DNA of 51,234 bases from DAOUAT01 sp964551735 (GCA_964551735.1 CAZKEF010000040.1:1-51234), one strand, 5' to 3'. Positions 7,599 to 16,317 are shown, numbered from the stretch's first letter. Made by a program: numbers and translations. The notes: a model not told the origin generated them from the letters alone.

Positions 7599-8657
7599 CT
7601 ACTCGACCGCGGCATCAATGACCTCGAAGCGCTGGCTCTCTGCATCAATCCGGGCACGGCAGCCCACTGGCAGCGTGAGCTGCGGCGCCGTGTGTCCGAA
7701 ATCCATGTCCGCAACGACGGGAAACGCGTACCCGTGCGTCCGCTCCAGGATCACTTCGCGCAACTCCTGCTTGTCGGCCTCGCTGTAGCGCATGGGCCGG
7801 CCAACGATCAAGCCACGCAGCTTGCGCAGAACGCCCATGTTCTCGTAATCCATCAGCAGGCTGTCCACCCGCTCCGGCGGCGGCGCCTCTTCCGATGTCT
7901 CAAAGAACAGGATCGCATCCTGCCACTCCGGCCAGAACCGGGTCCCGCGCAGATGCTCCAATGACTCCAGGCAGCCGCCGATCAATACCCCCTCCGCCAC
8001 CCCGCCTCGCAGCCAGCTCCAGCCCGCGGAGTTCTGCCGTGTGCGCGGCCGCGTCAGATCCTCCTGGTTCTCCCAGTCAAGGAATTCCTCCGTCCACCAG
8101 GGCGACGGCTCGATGACGCCCAGCGGCTGCGCGTCACACAGCGCCCGCAGCATGTGCGTTTCCGTATACTCGAACATCCTGGGATACTCGGCGAGGTCGG
8201 TCAGCAGCGCCGGCCCGTTGAAGGTCACCAGGCCGGCTGCCTGCCAGATCGCCACGTTCAGCACCGTCATGTCCGAGAAGCCCATGAAGATCTTCGGCTG
8301 CCGCCTGATCAAGGCGAAGTCCAACAGCGGCAACAAATGACAGGCATGATCGCCGCCGATCGCCGCGACGATCGCCTTGACTTGGGGATCAGCGACCAGG
8401 CTGTGAATGTCAGCGACCCGGTTCTGCGGCGTGTCGGAGACGAACCCGCGCTGGTTGAGGGCATGCGGCCCCAGCCGCACCTTGAAGCCGAGCGCCTGCA
8501 GGTGCTGCACCCCGCGTTCGACGCGGTGGGGAAACCGGCCTGCCCCACCCCAAGAGGGACTGATAATGCCCACCGTATCTCCGGGCCGTAACCTGGGTGG
8601 TCTGATCACTTCGTCTCCCGCGGTGAGATTCCGGTCAATGTCCGATGCGCCGTTCAC
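7599..8657 (-). CDS. Peptidase S66 (LD-carboxypeptidase / MccF-like)
   Basis: The 352-residue protein matches S66 serine peptidases. It opens PPRLRPGDTVGIISPSWG, has the nucleophile elbow GFSD (Ser about 128), a GGCLESL segment in the C-terminal domain, and the catalytic-His motif DFGHTAP (His about 322). Family members cleave tetrapeptide LD-bonds in murein recycling or, in the MccF branch, inactivate microcin C-type antibiotics. The insert EPSPWWTEEF and the length favour the MccF-like branch. The GTG start overlaps the VapC stop (GTGA), so it is translationally coupled to the vapBC pair, which is an unusual partner. Confidence 0.88.
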   Translation of the reverse strand: MNGASDIDRNLTAGDEVIRPPRLRPGDTVGIISPSWGGAGRFPHRVERGVQHLQALGFKVRLGPHALNQRGFVSDTPQNRVADIHSLVADPQVKAIVAAIGGDHACHLLPLLDFALIRRQPKIFMGFSDMTVLNVAIWQAAGLVTFNGPALLTDLAEYPRMFEYTETHMLRALCDAQPLGVIEPSPWWTEEFLDWENQEDLTRPRTRQNSAGWSWLRGGVAEGVLIGGCLESLEHLRGTRFWPEWQDAILFFETSEEAPPPERVDSLLMDYENMGVLRKLRGLIVGRPMRYSEADKQELREVILERTHGYAFPVVADMDFGHTAPQLTLPVGCRARIDAESQRFEVIDAAVE

Positions 8658-9106
8658 GGCACATCCTCAACCCAGAGACAAGACTGACCCCACGGGGTGT
8701 CTTTCACCGCGTTGTAGAAACGCAAGTCGGCCGTGACCAGCGGGCAGCCATTGCTCATGGCTAATGCCAGGTAGAGGCTATCGTAGAACGTCCGGCCGCT
8801 CCCGCGGGCCACCGGCCACGCCACGTCGTACAACGACTCGCCGGAGCAGATGCGCAGCGGGTAGCGGCGGAAGTCGTTCAGGATGCCTTCCACGTCTTCG
8901 GCTGCCAGCTCCTTGTCGCGCCACTTGCGCCAGAGTGCGTTGGCCACCTCGGCCCAGATCAGGTCGGGCGCAAGCAACGCGCTGCCCGGCCGCAGCAGAC
9001 GGCGCGCCGCGCCAGCATGGATCTCAGGCACGAACCACTTGATCGCCACACTGGCGTCGACAACAACACGCTGGATGGCAACCAACGTCTCGCCAGGCGC
9101 ACTCAT
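8654..9106 (-). CDS. vapC: VapC-type PIN-domain toxin
   Basis: The 150-residue PIN protein shows the acidic quartet. The N-terminal Asp lies in VVVDASVAIKWF, Glu in IWAEVANALWRK, Asp in TFYDSLYLALA, and the C-terminal Asp in LVTADLRFYN. PIN toxins are Mg-dependent ribonucleases that cut tRNA or rRNA when free of antitoxin. The start at 9106 overlaps the antitoxin stop (ATGA), and its own stop overlaps the S66 peptidase start. All hallmarks of an active VapC are present. Confidence 0.9.
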   Translation of the reverse strand: MSAPGETLVAIQRVVVDASVAIKWFVPEIHAGAARRLLRPGSALLAPDLIWAEVANALWRKWRDKELAAEDVEGILNDFRRYPLRICSGESLYDVAWPVARGSGRTFYDSLYLALAMSNGCPLVTADLRFYNAVKDTPWGQSCLWVEDVP

Positions 9107-9333
9107 CGCTCGCGATCCTCGCGGATAGCCGCGGCGCTGTCCGTATAGGCGCCGCCAGCCAGTTTGCGCTGCCACCCCTCCGCCACACTGCCCGCCTCGC
9201 TCATGGAGAAGGTTGCCGCCGCCTGCAAGATCGCTTTGACCTCACCCTGCAGAGAGCGGCCATGCCGCTGCGCGCGCAGTTTCAACCGTTCCACCGTGCC
9301 GGCATCCAGGTCCCGCACCAATAACTGAGGCAT
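9103..9333 (-). CDS. vapB: VapB/FitA-type ribbon-helix-helix antitoxin
   Basis: The 76-residue protein begins MPQLLVRDLDAGTVERLKLR, the typical FitA-like ribbon-helix-helix: a strand followed by helices, then HGRSLQGEVKAIL. The C-terminal tail would wrap the PIN toxin. The ATG at 9333 has GGGTGAGA upstream, and the longer ORF to 9453 lacks similarity. Such antitoxins also repress their own promoter. Two direct repeats, ATGCCCTGTC and TGATAGC, at about 9400-9446 are candidate operators. Confidence 0.85.
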   Translation of the reverse strand: MPQLLVRDLDAGTVERLKLRAQRHGRSLQGEVKAILQAAATFSMSEAGSVAEGWQRKLAGGAYTDSAAAIREDRER

Positions 9334-9453
9334 CGTCTCACCCTTTCGGCATCTCGCCATATCACTCGTATACAGAGGTCGCGTTTCCGGCGAGTACGCT
9401 ATCAAAATGCTATCATACATGCCCTGTCTTGTCCAATATGCCCTGTCCCCCAC

Positions 9454-10203
9454 TTACCCCAGCTTATCCACCGCCCGGATCATGTCCGCCTCACCGGGCC
9501 GGGTGTAGATCTGCGTCGTCGCGATGCTGGCGTGACCCAGCAGCGCGGCCACGGTCACCAGGTCGGCGCCGGACTCGCGCAGCAGCCGGGTCGCAAACGT
9601 ATGCCGGAGCATGTGCGGCGTCACGGTGACGCCCGCGGCCTGGCCCAGCGCCGCCAACTGCATCTGGATGCCGCGGCTGCCCAACGGGCCGCGCTGGCCG
9701 AGGAACAAGTGATCGCCCTGATCGGCCGGTCGCACCTGCATGTATGCAGCCAACGCCTGGCGGGCATCCTTGTGCAGCGGGACCTCGCGATACCTCAGGC
9801 CCTTGCCGGAGCGTACGGTGACTTTCGCGGCCTTGCCGTTCAACACCAAATCGTCGAGCCGTAGCGCCGCCGCCTCGCCCACTCGCAGGCCGGTGTAGAG
9901 CAGCAGGTTGAGCAGCGCCTCATCGCGCCAGGCGGCGATCACGGCCGGGGTGACCGCCTCACCGGCCCTGGCTGCGGCAAGCTGCCGCTGGCCGGCTGCG
10001 GTCCGCTGCAGCCGGTAGACCTCCTGGGCCGTGAGCGCCGTGGGCACGCGGCGGTCCTGCTTGACCCCTTGCAGGGCCTGCGCCGGGTTCGTCGTCACCC
10101 GCTTCTCTTCAATCGCCCAGTTGAAGAACGTGCTGCAGATGGCCGGCCACATGACGCCGGCCCCCGCCCCGGCCTGGCCCCCGGAGCTGGTGGCACCGCC
10201 CAC
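9454..10203 (-). pseudogene. Tyrosine recombinase, N-terminal domain lost
   Basis: The catalytic domain is complete: Arg in YTGLRVGEAAAL, Lys in SGKGLRYREV, His-x-x-Arg in PHMLRHTFATR, His in LLGHASIATTQ, and the nucleophilic Tyr in IYTRP. Only about 60 residues precede it, opening directly into ICSTFFNWAIEEKRVTTNPA, so the usual ~100-residue SAM-like core-binding domain is mostly missing. A neighbouring frame upstream (AQVCDFLGELVGGR at about 10190-10260) looks like part of that domain, so frameshifts have probably broken it. Such enzymes integrate or excise mobile elements. This copy is likely dead, a relic of the element carrying the genes nearby. Confidence 0.7.
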
Positions 10204-10446
10204 GCGCGGCCGCCCACCAGTTCTCCCAGGAAGTCGCAGACTTGGGCGCCACGACGGCCAGCCTGCCCCGCCCGGTGCGCCGCGGGGTGCTCCAGTGGCT
10301 GCGCCAGCTGCTGGCGTTGTTCCGGCTGGGCCGACGGGTCTTCAGCCCGCCCACGCCCGCCCCCCAGCCGCCTGACCGGCAATCGGGTGGTCGCGCGGAG
10401 CAGGGGCACGACACATGAGGACTAACCCCCAAAGGAGAGCAGATCC

Positions 10447-10674
10447 ATGACAACCTTCACCGCATGGCTGCGCCAACAACTGCGCCAGGAACGCCTGAAC
10501 TGCCGCACCCTGGCGCGGCGCTGTGGCCTCACCGCCACCCAGATCAGGCTCGCAGTCGCCCAGGCAGCGCCGCCGAGCGCCCACGCCGAGCGGGAACTCG
10601 TCTGCGCGCTCTATGTCATGCCGCCCGCCCGCGTGCGCCAATTCAACCGGGCGCTGACGGCCGCACAAGGCTGA
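10447..10674 (+). CDS. Small hypothetical protein, possible HTH
   Basis: The 75-residue basic protein follows an AAAGGAGAG ribosome binding site. The stretch LARRCGLTATQIRLAVAQA could be a helix-turn-helix. It is divergent from the recombinase remnant and followed by a GC-rich hairpin. No family is recognised. A regulator of the mobile element is a guess. Confidence 0.5.
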   Translation: MTTFTAWLRQQLRQERLNCRTLARRCGLTATQIRLAVAQAAPPSAHAERELVCALYVMPPARVRQFNRALTAAQG

Positions 10675-10690
10675 CCGGCGCTTCACCCAG

Positions 10691-10710
10691 GGGGCGCCGC
10701 GCGGCGCCCC
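10691..10710. terminator. GC-rich palindrome downstream of small gene
   Basis: GGGGCGCCGC is followed directly by its reverse complement, forming a strong hairpin 16 bases after the stop at 10674. There is no T-run, so factor-independent termination is uncertain. It may only protect the 3' end. Confidence 0.4.
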
Positions 10711-10777
10711 TGTCTGACCCCCACATGGTGACACCGCCTGCCACGCACCCCTGAGTTTGGCCGGCGTGCGCCGGGCC

Positions 10778-11047
10778 TCACCCAAGCGCGTGTTCATCCC
10801 GCCGGAGCGCTACCAGAGCGTTCGCCCGGGCCGCCCGTTTACGCGCCTGGTACGCCCGGGCATAAACGCATTCGCACTGTTTGCAATAGGAGCGCCGGCG
10901 GTCGCGACGATCGCCATCGCGGGCAAACGCCGTCCGGGGCTGCACCTGGCCGCATTTCCGGCCGGTTTTCGTGTGCTCGGTGTCGCCCGGGTCGTGCGGA
11001 CGCCGCCGGTCAGTTTTGTTGCGATTGGTGCAGCGTTTCGTCAGCAT
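10778..11047 (-). CDS. Cys-rich zinc-finger protein
   Basis: The 89-residue basic protein has paired cysteines: CTNR near the start, KCGQVQPRTAF in the middle, and SYCKQCECVYARAYQARK after it. The middle-to-end pattern resembles a widespread phage/plasmid zinc-finger module often found before HNH nuclease domains, but no HNH motif follows here. The start at 11047 is preceded by GATGGAGG. Expression and function are unknown. Confidence 0.5.
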   Translation of the reverse strand: MLTKRCTNRNKTDRRRPHDPGDTEHTKTGRKCGQVQPRTAFARDGDRRDRRRSYCKQCECVYARAYQARKRAARANALVALRRDEHALG

Positions 11048-11133
11048 CGCAGCCTCCATCGTTGCGTGCGCAGGCAGAACAGAGCTTTGAACGCAAAGCG
11101 CGCCGTGCGTACCTGGTTTTCCCCTACCAACCG

Positions 11134-11142
11134 TGCTATACT
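11134..11142 (+). promoter_or_regulatory. Extended -10 promoter for the 11.2 kb operon
   Basis: TGCTATACT is an extended -10 element (TGn followed by TATACT) about 70 bases before the 11214 start. The -35 region is weak (TGGTTT at 17-bp spacing), as expected for extended -10 promoters. Confidence 0.5.
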
Positions 11143-11213
11143 ACCATCACACCGACCATCAGCCGGCCGCTGGGTTGCCCCGCTGGCGGTCGCCTGCACC
11201 CCGTGAGGAAGCC

Positions 11214-11861
11214 ATGTCAGTGCTGAACCGCATTGCTGCCGCCCAGGGCCGCCGCGACGAGGCGCCCAACCAGGCGTTGGCGCGCGAGCTGGCCGAACGA
11301 GAGGATCGGGAGGGCATCTACGAGCTGGTCGCCAACCTGCACCACGCCGACCCGAACGTGCGGAGCGATTGCCTGAAGACGCTGTACGAGGTCGGCTATC
11401 TCAAGCCCGAGCTCATCGCCGACTACGCCGACGAGTTCGTCCGGCTGCTGCGCGACCGCAACAATCGCATGATCTGGGGCGCGATGCTGGCGCTGGCAAC
11501 AATCGCGCCGCTGCGCGCCGGCGAGCTGTACCCGCAGCGCCAGCGGATCGAGCAGGCGATGGCCGAAGGCTCGGTGATTACGGTGGACAGCGGCGTCAAG
11601 GTCCTGACCGCGCTCGCAGCCGCGGACGATGCCTACCGCGCCGATCTGCTCCCTTATCTATTCCACCATCTGCAGACCTGCCGGCCGAAGGACGTGCCCC
11701 AGCACGCGGAGGCGATCGTACCGGCCGTGGACGCGGCGCACGCCAATGCGTTCGTTGCCATCTTGGAGCGGCGGCAGCCGAACATGTCGGCCGGACAGAC
11801 GGCCAGGGTGAGACGGGTGATCGCAAAGGCCCGCCAAGTGGTGAATGAAATGGGAGGATAA
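11214..11861 (+). CDS. HEAT-like helical repeat protein
   Basis: The 215-residue, almost wholly helical protein has repeat-like units, for example DPNVRSDCLKTLYEVGYLKP and DRNNRMIWGAMLALATIA, that match HEAT/armadillo logic: helix A, Asp-x-Asn/Arg turn, helix B. Such scaffolds bind proteins or DNA. The start at 11214 follows GTGAGGAAG. The stop is two bases before the next start, so it is co-transcribed with the beta-propeller gene. The specific role is unknown. Confidence 0.6.
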   Translation: MSVLNRIAAAQGRRDEAPNQALARELAEREDREGIYELVANLHHADPNVRSDCLKTLYEVGYLKPELIADYADEFVRLLRDRNNRMIWGAMLALATIAPLRAGELYPQRQRIEQAMAEGSVITVDSGVKVLTALAAADDAYRADLLPYLFHHLQTCRPKDVPQHAEAIVPAVDAAHANAFVAILERRQPNMSAGQTARVRRVIAKARQVVNEMGG

Positions 11862-11863
11862 GC

Positions 11864-12862
11864 ATGCAATGGCGCATCAAGCACATCTTCAACTTCCCGC
11901 CTGACAAACCCTGGGAGCACGGTTACGTCAACTTCGGCTTCCACGGCCGGAGCGGCGCACAGTACTTCCTCCACTACAACGAGCACTGGCTGGGCCGCCT
12001 CACCGCCAACGATGCGTGGCTTTGGACGGCTGGCGCGGTGGACAAGGGCCTGAGCCGCGTCCACATCCCGTTCGATATCAAACACCCGCACTACATCACC
12101 GAGCTGCCGGATGGCTCCCTGCTGGTCTCCAGCAACGGCACCAACGAGATCTACCGCATCCGGCCCGACCAGGCTGCCGTGGAGCTGTTCGCCGATACCG
12201 GTCGGCTCGGCTTCCGGGACCTCGGCAACTGCGTGTACGACGGTGTGAACAGCGTGTGGGCGCACGAGATCGAGGGCTGCCGGGTCTGGCAGCTTGACCT
12301 CGTCGGCCGGCCCCTGGCTGTCCTGGGCCGCGGCGAACCCGGCTTCCAGCGGGAGACCGTCCCCTTCGCGGCGGCCCGCTTCAACTGGATCTACGATCTG
12401 CGCCTGGGGCCGGACGGGGACCTCTACGTGTTGGACAGCCGGAACTACTGCGTGCGGCGGATCGAGGTCGGTCGCGGCGTGGTCTCGCTCGTGGCCGGTA
12501 CGGGCGAGCCAGGCCCCGCGGCCGACAACGTCCCGGCGCTGGCGGCCACCTTTGGCAGCGATCCGAGCGCGCGCTTCGACGGGCCGTTCGCGCTGGCGTT
12601 GGACGAGGCGGGCAACGTTTTCATCGGCGACACGTATAATCATGTAGTACGCATGGTGGAACGGGCCACCGGGCGCACGACCATCATCGCCGGCAAGCAC
12701 GAGGTCGCGCCGGGCGTCCGCAACGATCCGGCCGAAACCGACCCGCGCAGGCTCAACCTGCCCTTGATCTGCAGCCTGGACACCTATGGCGGCTGTCTGT
12801 TCGTTCCAGATTGGAGCGACGACCTGGTCGTATTGGAGCAGCAAGGAAAAGGGACGCCGTAA
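11864..12862 (+). CDS. NHL/SMP-30-like beta-propeller protein
   Basis: The 332-residue protein contains repeated propeller blades with the D-x-x-G-N-V/L-Y/F-I/V-x-D motif: LGPDGDLYVLDSRNYCVRRI, LDEAGNVFIGDTYNHVVRMV and LPDGSLLVSSNGTNEIYRI. There is no signal peptide, so it is cytosolic. NHL propellers mostly serve as binding platforms, and SMP-30 relatives are lactonases. No conserved metal-ligand set stands out. It is translationally close to the HEAT-like gene and may act with it. Confidence 0.7.
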   Translation: MQWRIKHIFNFPPDKPWEHGYVNFGFHGRSGAQYFLHYNEHWLGRLTANDAWLWTAGAVDKGLSRVHIPFDIKHPHYITELPDGSLLVSSNGTNEIYRIRPDQAAVELFADTGRLGFRDLGNCVYDGVNSVWAHEIEGCRVWQLDLVGRPLAVLGRGEPGFQRETVPFAAARFNWIYDLRLGPDGDLYVLDSRNYCVRRIEVGRGVVSLVAGTGEPGPAADNVPALAATFGSDPSARFDGPFALALDEAGNVFIGDTYNHVVRMVERATGRTTIIAGKHEVAPGVRNDPAETDPRRLNLPLICSLDTYGGCLFVPDWSDDLVVLEQQGKGTP

Positions 12863-12895
12863 GCGAGATTAGGAGTCGTAGCCAAGGAGGTCGTT

Positions 12896-13585
12896 ATGTG
12901 GCGCAGCTTGCTGAAAACCATCCTGCTCCTACCGGTCGTCCTGGTCGCCTGGCACACGCCGGTGCGGATCATCCGGCGGTTCTACAAGTTCCCCATCCCG
13001 CAGTTCCTCGCGAACCTCATTGACAACCCGCTGCGGCGCCGGATCCAGCCGCCCGACGCGACGGCGATCCGGCACGGCATTGAGCCCGGCATGACGGTCC
13101 TGGATGTGGGGCCGGGCAACGGCCGCTACAGCATCGCCGCGGCCCGACACATCGGGCCGGCCGGCTGCCTGCACGCCATTGACATCGAGCCGAAGATGAT
13201 CGAGCGGGTGCAGGCACGCGCGGCCGCGGAGGGCTTGACCAACATCCAGGCGCGTGTGGCCAGCGCCTACGAGCTGCCCTACCCCGAGGCGTTCTTCGAC
13301 ACGATCTACATGATCACCGTGACAGGCGAGATTCCTGACCCGGTGCGCGCCCTGCGGGAGTTCCGCCGGGTGCTCAAGCCGTCAGGGACGCTGGCGGTCA
13401 GCGAGATCCTGATGGACCCCGATTATCCGCGGGCTGCCACCGTGACCCGGTGGGCGACCGCTGCGGGCCTGCATCCCCGCAAGCAGATCGGGAACTTCTT
13501 CTACTACACACTGATCTTCGGGCCGGTTGAACTGGCAGCGGGCGGATTAGTGCAAGAAGACCCATCAGGAGGACATACACCATGA
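12896..13585 (+). CDS. Membrane-anchored class I SAM methyltransferase
   Basis: The 229-residue protein has an N-terminal hydrophobic helix (SLLKTILLLPVVLVAW) followed by a Rossmann methyltransferase domain. Motif I is VLDVGPGNGRYS at about residues 67-78, the acidic loop is HAIDIEPKMI, and post-motif FRRVLKPSGTLAVSE follows. It is UbiE/COQ5-like in style. The methyl acceptor is unknown, and the membrane anchor suggests a lipid or lipophilic substrate. The stop overlaps the next start (ATGA). Confidence 0.8.
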   Translation: MWRSLLKTILLLPVVLVAWHTPVRIIRRFYKFPIPQFLANLIDNPLRRRIQPPDATAIRHGIEPGMTVLDVGPGNGRYSIAAARHIGPAGCLHAIDIEPKMIERVQARAAAEGLTNIQARVASAYELPYPEAFFDTIYMITVTGEIPDPVRALREFRRVLKPSGTLAVSEILMDPDYPRAATVTRWATAAGLHPRKQIGNFFYYTLIFGPVELAAGGLVQEDPSGGHTP

Positions 13586-14670
13586 AGATCCTGGTCTGTG
13601 GCGCTGGCCCCCTGGGCAGCCTGTTCGCCGCGCGGCTGCACCAGGGCGGGCACGACGTGACGCTGCTCGCGCGCGGCCGACGCCTGGCCGACCTGCGGCA
13701 GCACGGCATCGTGCTGCACGACGTGCAGACGGATGCGTGGACGACGGATCACGTGACGACCATCGAACAGCTCGCGCCCGACGATCCCTACGACCTGGCG
13801 CTGGTCATCATGCGCAAGAACCAGGCGCTGGCGCTCCTCCCCGTCCTGGCGGCGAACCCGCACATCCCGCACATGCTGTTCCTGATGAACAACGCGGCCG
13901 GGCCGGACGCGCTGGCGCAGGCGGTGGGCCGCGAGCGGGTGCTGATCGGCTTCCCATCCTCGGCCGGCTACCGGGACGGGCACGTCATGCACGTGCTGAC
14001 CGGCCAGCCGGGCGACGAGCGGGAGGTTCCCATCGGCGAGATTGACGGCCGCGCCACCGACCGCATCCGGCAGATCGCCGCCGCGCTGGGGCGTATGCCC
14101 GGCTTCGAGGTCGAGGTGCGGCCCGACATGGACGCCTGGCTGAAGTATCACGTGGCGCTGCTCATGCCGGCGCTGGCCCCGGCATTCTACGGCTGCGGCA
14201 GCGATCGCATCCGCCTGGCCGGCACGCGCGACGCGCTGGTGCTGGCCCTGCGCGCGGTGCGGGAGGGGTTTCGCGTCCTGCAGGCCCTGGGCCACCCGAT
14301 CACGCCGAAGGAGCTGGGCATCTTCGCGTGGGCGCCGGAGCCGCTGCTGATCGCCATCTTCCAGCGCCGGCTGCGCCATCCGCTGGTGGAGGTCGCGCTG
14401 GCCAGGCACGCGGCCGCGGCCCGGGATGAGGTCCAGCACCTGGCAGAGGAGTTCCTGGAGCTGGCCCGGCTGACCACCGTGCCCACGCCGGCGATCGGCC
14501 GGCTGTACGCGCACTTCGATCCGGCCGCGCCGCTGATCCCGGCGGGCAGCGCCGAAATCCCGCTCGACTGGCGCGCGGTGCGGATCGGTCTGGCCGTGGC
14601 AGGCGCCCTGGTCGGCGTGGCCGTTAGTGGCTGGCTCATCAGGAGCAGGCAGGGGGCGAGACGTGGGTGA
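13582..14670 (+). CDS. Ketopantoate reductase family (ApbA/PanE-like) protein
   Basis: The 362-residue protein has an N-terminal NAD(P)-binding Rossmann motif CGAGPLGSLFAARL (residues 6-19) and the family-typical GHDVTLLARGRRLADLRQHG. A C-terminal all-helical domain includes KYHVALLMPAL (the usual catalytic Lys position). It is longer than typical PanE (about 300) because of a C-terminal tail with a hydrophobic segment (VRIGLAVAGALVGVAVSGWL), so it may be membrane-tethered. PanE reduces ketopantoate to pantoate in CoA synthesis, and many paralogs act on other 2-oxoacids. Substrate not assigned. Confidence 0.82.
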   Translation: MKILVCGAGPLGSLFAARLHQGGHDVTLLARGRRLADLRQHGIVLHDVQTDAWTTDHVTTIEQLAPDDPYDLALVIMRKNQALALLPVLAANPHIPHMLFLMNNAAGPDALAQAVGRERVLIGFPSSAGYRDGHVMHVLTGQPGDEREVPIGEIDGRATDRIRQIAAALGRMPGFEVEVRPDMDAWLKYHVALLMPALAPAFYGCGSDRIRLAGTRDALVLALRAVREGFRVLQALGHPITPKELGIFAWAPEPLLIAIFQRRLRHPLVEVALARHAAAARDEVQHLAEEFLELARLTTVPTPAIGRLYAHFDPAAPLIPAGSAEIPLDWRAVRIGLAVAGALVGVAVSGWLIRSRQGARRG

Positions 14671-15310
14671 CAGGGGATCCGCTTCGACGCAACCGCCCAT
14701 GTCCATGCATGAAAGTGGACGTACTGAGCCGGCTTCCACACCTCAGCGCGCGGGCGTGCGGCCGCGCCTGTTGGCCTTTGCACTGGACTACCTCGTGATC
14801 GCCGCCTACGCGCTTGCGCTGGTCGCAGTGACCTTACTGGTTGCCAATCCGCTGCGCGGCCTGCTGACCGTTCTCCTGGCAACGCCGGCCTCCCGCGATG
14901 CCGTGGCATTCGTGACCGTCATTCTGCCCGTCATCCTTTACTTTGCCCTGCAGGAAGGTTCGGCCCGGCAAGGCACGTGGGGCAAACGCAAGCTGGGGCT
15001 GCGCGTAACCGGGTTGGACGGCGGGCCATTACCGTTGGGCCGCGCGCTCCTCCGCTCGGCTGTGAAATTCCTGCCGTGGCAGATCGCCCATACCTGCCTG
15101 TTTCACATCCCCGGTTGGCCGCTGGCGCCAGCTGCGCCGCCAGGCTGGGTCAATGTGGGCTTCGCCCTGGTGTGGCTGCTGGTGATCACTTATCTGGCGA
15201 TGTTAGGATTCAGCAAGTCCCACCGAACGCTTTATGATCGGTTGGCCGGCTCGCAGGTGTTGGTCAAGGTCCAGCCAGCAGATAACCCATTACACGAAGG
15301 GAGGTTGTGA
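14663..15310 (+). CDS. RDD family membrane protein
   Basis: About 215 residues. After a polar N-terminus, RPRLLAFALDYLVIAAYALA contains the R-x(n)-D-x-x pattern of RDD proteins, and GTWGKRKLGLRVTGLDG plus RTLYDRLAGSQVLV are the other family hallmarks. Three to four membrane helices follow. A GTG at 14663 (RBS GGGGGCGAG) overlaps the upstream stop and is preferred, though an ATG at 14699 is possible. RDD proteins are small membrane proteins implicated in transport (for example Na/H exchange) or assembly. Confidence 0.8.
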   Translation: MGDRGSASTQPPMSMHESGRTEPASTPQRAGVRPRLLAFALDYLVIAAYALALVAVTLLVANPLRGLLTVLLATPASRDAVAFVTVILPVILYFALQEGSARQGTWGKRKLGLRVTGLDGGPLPLGRALLRSAVKFLPWQIAHTCLFHIPGWPLAPAAPPGWVNVGFALVWLLVITYLAMLGFSKSHRTLYDRLAGSQVLVKVQPADNPLHEGRL

Positions 15311-15312
15311 TT

Positions 15313-15483
15313 ATGAAACCGATCTATTGGATCCCCCTCCTGGCGTTGCTCGGCGGCATCCTCGGCTATGCCGTCTTCCGAGCCACCGGCTGGCTGGGCG
15401 CGACGACCGGCGTGATTGCCGGCGCCCTGATCGGCGCGCTGCTCTACAGCCGCGGCCGCAAGGGCCGCGGCCCGGCAGGATAA
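15313..15483 (+). CDS. Small two-helix membrane protein
   Basis: The 56-residue protein starts after GGGAGG. Two hydrophobic helices (IPLLALLGGILGYAVF and TTGVIAGALIGALLY, the second glycine-rich) are followed by a basic tail, RGRKGRG. It lies three bases after the RDD gene stop and is probably co-translated. It may be a subunit or regulator of its membrane neighbours. No family is recognised. Confidence 0.6.
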   Translation: MKPIYWIPLLALLGGILGYAVFRATGWLGATTGVIAGALIGALLYSRGRKGRGPAG

Positions 15484-15529
15484 GGGAAGGTTGGTGGGCG
15501 CACCGCGCTCCTGAGTTCCTGGAGGCTCT

Positions 15530-16249
15530 ATGAACGCGCCAAACACATCTGCAAGCACAGCCAGGCCGGCCGGGCGTCTTGTGGCCGCGCAGCTGCTCCA
15601 GACGCTGGTGACGTTTCTCGTCATCGGCGGCGTCCTGTTTCTCGCCGCCGGCCGCCTGGATTGGCCGGCCGCGTGGGCCTTCCTGATCGTCTACTTCCTG
15701 ATCGCACTCGTGACCGCCGTCTGGATGCTGCGCACGAACCCGGAACTGACCCAGGAACGGGCCAGGCCGGGCCGCAACGCCAAGTCGTGGGACAACCTGC
15801 TGGTGGGGCTCAACCTGCTGCTGACCCTGGCGTTGTTCGCCGTGATCGGCCTGGACGCCGGGCGCTACGGCTGGTCAGAGGTCCCACTCGGAGTGCGCGC
15901 CCTGGGCTTGCTGGGGTTCATCCCGGCCTTCGGCCTGCCGCTGTGGGCCGCACGGATGAACACCTACCTATCGAGCCGGGTGCGGATCCAGGAGGAGCGG
16001 GGCCATGTGGTGGTTGCGTCAGGGCCCTACCGGTATGTGCGGCACCCCATGTATGCCGGCATGATCTGGTATGCTGTGAGCGTGCCGCTACTGCTGGGCT
16101 CCTGGTGGGGACTGGCAGTGGGAGCCGTCATGATCGCAGCCGTCATCCTGCGCACCGCGTTGGAGGACCGGACGCTCCAGCGGGAGCTGCCGGGGTACGC
16201 AGCGTACAGCCGGCAGGTGCGCTATCGGCTGCTGCCGGGAGTGTGGTAG
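15530..16249 (+). CDS. Isoprenylcysteine methyltransferase (Ste14/ICMT)-like membrane protein, copy 1
   Basis: The 239-residue protein has about five membrane helices and the C-terminal SAM-binding signature VVASGPYRYVRHPMYAGMIW, then LEDRTLQRELPGYAAYSRQV and RYRLLPGVW. In this superfamily the R-H-P motif and the following Glu residues bind SAM. Bacterial members methylate lipophilic thiols, amines or lipids; the substrate is unknown. It is closely related to the gene at 17655: the closing RYRLLPGVW and the TALEDRTLQ block are identical. This indicates a local duplication with other membrane genes in between. Confidence 0.85.
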   Translation: MNAPNTSASTARPAGRLVAAQLLQTLVTFLVIGGVLFLAAGRLDWPAAWAFLIVYFLIALVTAVWMLRTNPELTQERARPGRNAKSWDNLLVGLNLLLTLALFAVIGLDAGRYGWSEVPLGVRALGLLGFIPAFGLPLWAARMNTYLSSRVRIQEERGHVVVASGPYRYVRHPMYAGMIWYAVSVPLLLGSWWGLAVGAVMIAAVILRTALEDRTLQRELPGYAAYSRQVRYRLLPGVW

Positions 16250-16317
16250 TCACACCCCAGGGCGAGATGAAGCGGGGTTGAAGGATAGGCCGGGGGCCGC
16301 CCCAGGGAAGGTAAATC

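Noticed and set aside
9400..9432. Sigma-70 promoter for vapBC
   Set aside because: TATGAT and ATAGCA candidates on the reverse strand do not pair with a -35 at acceptable spacing; only direct repeats are noted.
10757..11206. Plus-strand 149-residue frame
   Set aside because: It is antisense to the Cys-rich zinc-finger ORF, has no ribosome binding site or sensible composition, and overlaps the promoter of the next operon.
11654..12844. Reverse-strand 396-residue frame opposite the HEAT and NHL genes
   Set aside because: It is a shadow: low-complexity, without a ribosome binding site, and opposite two genes with clear family motifs.
13504..14739. Reverse-strand 411-residue frame opposite the ketopantoate-reductase-like gene
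   Set aside because: Composition is Arg/Gln/Asp-rich, as expected from antisense of a GC-rich gene; the sense frame has a Rossmann motif.
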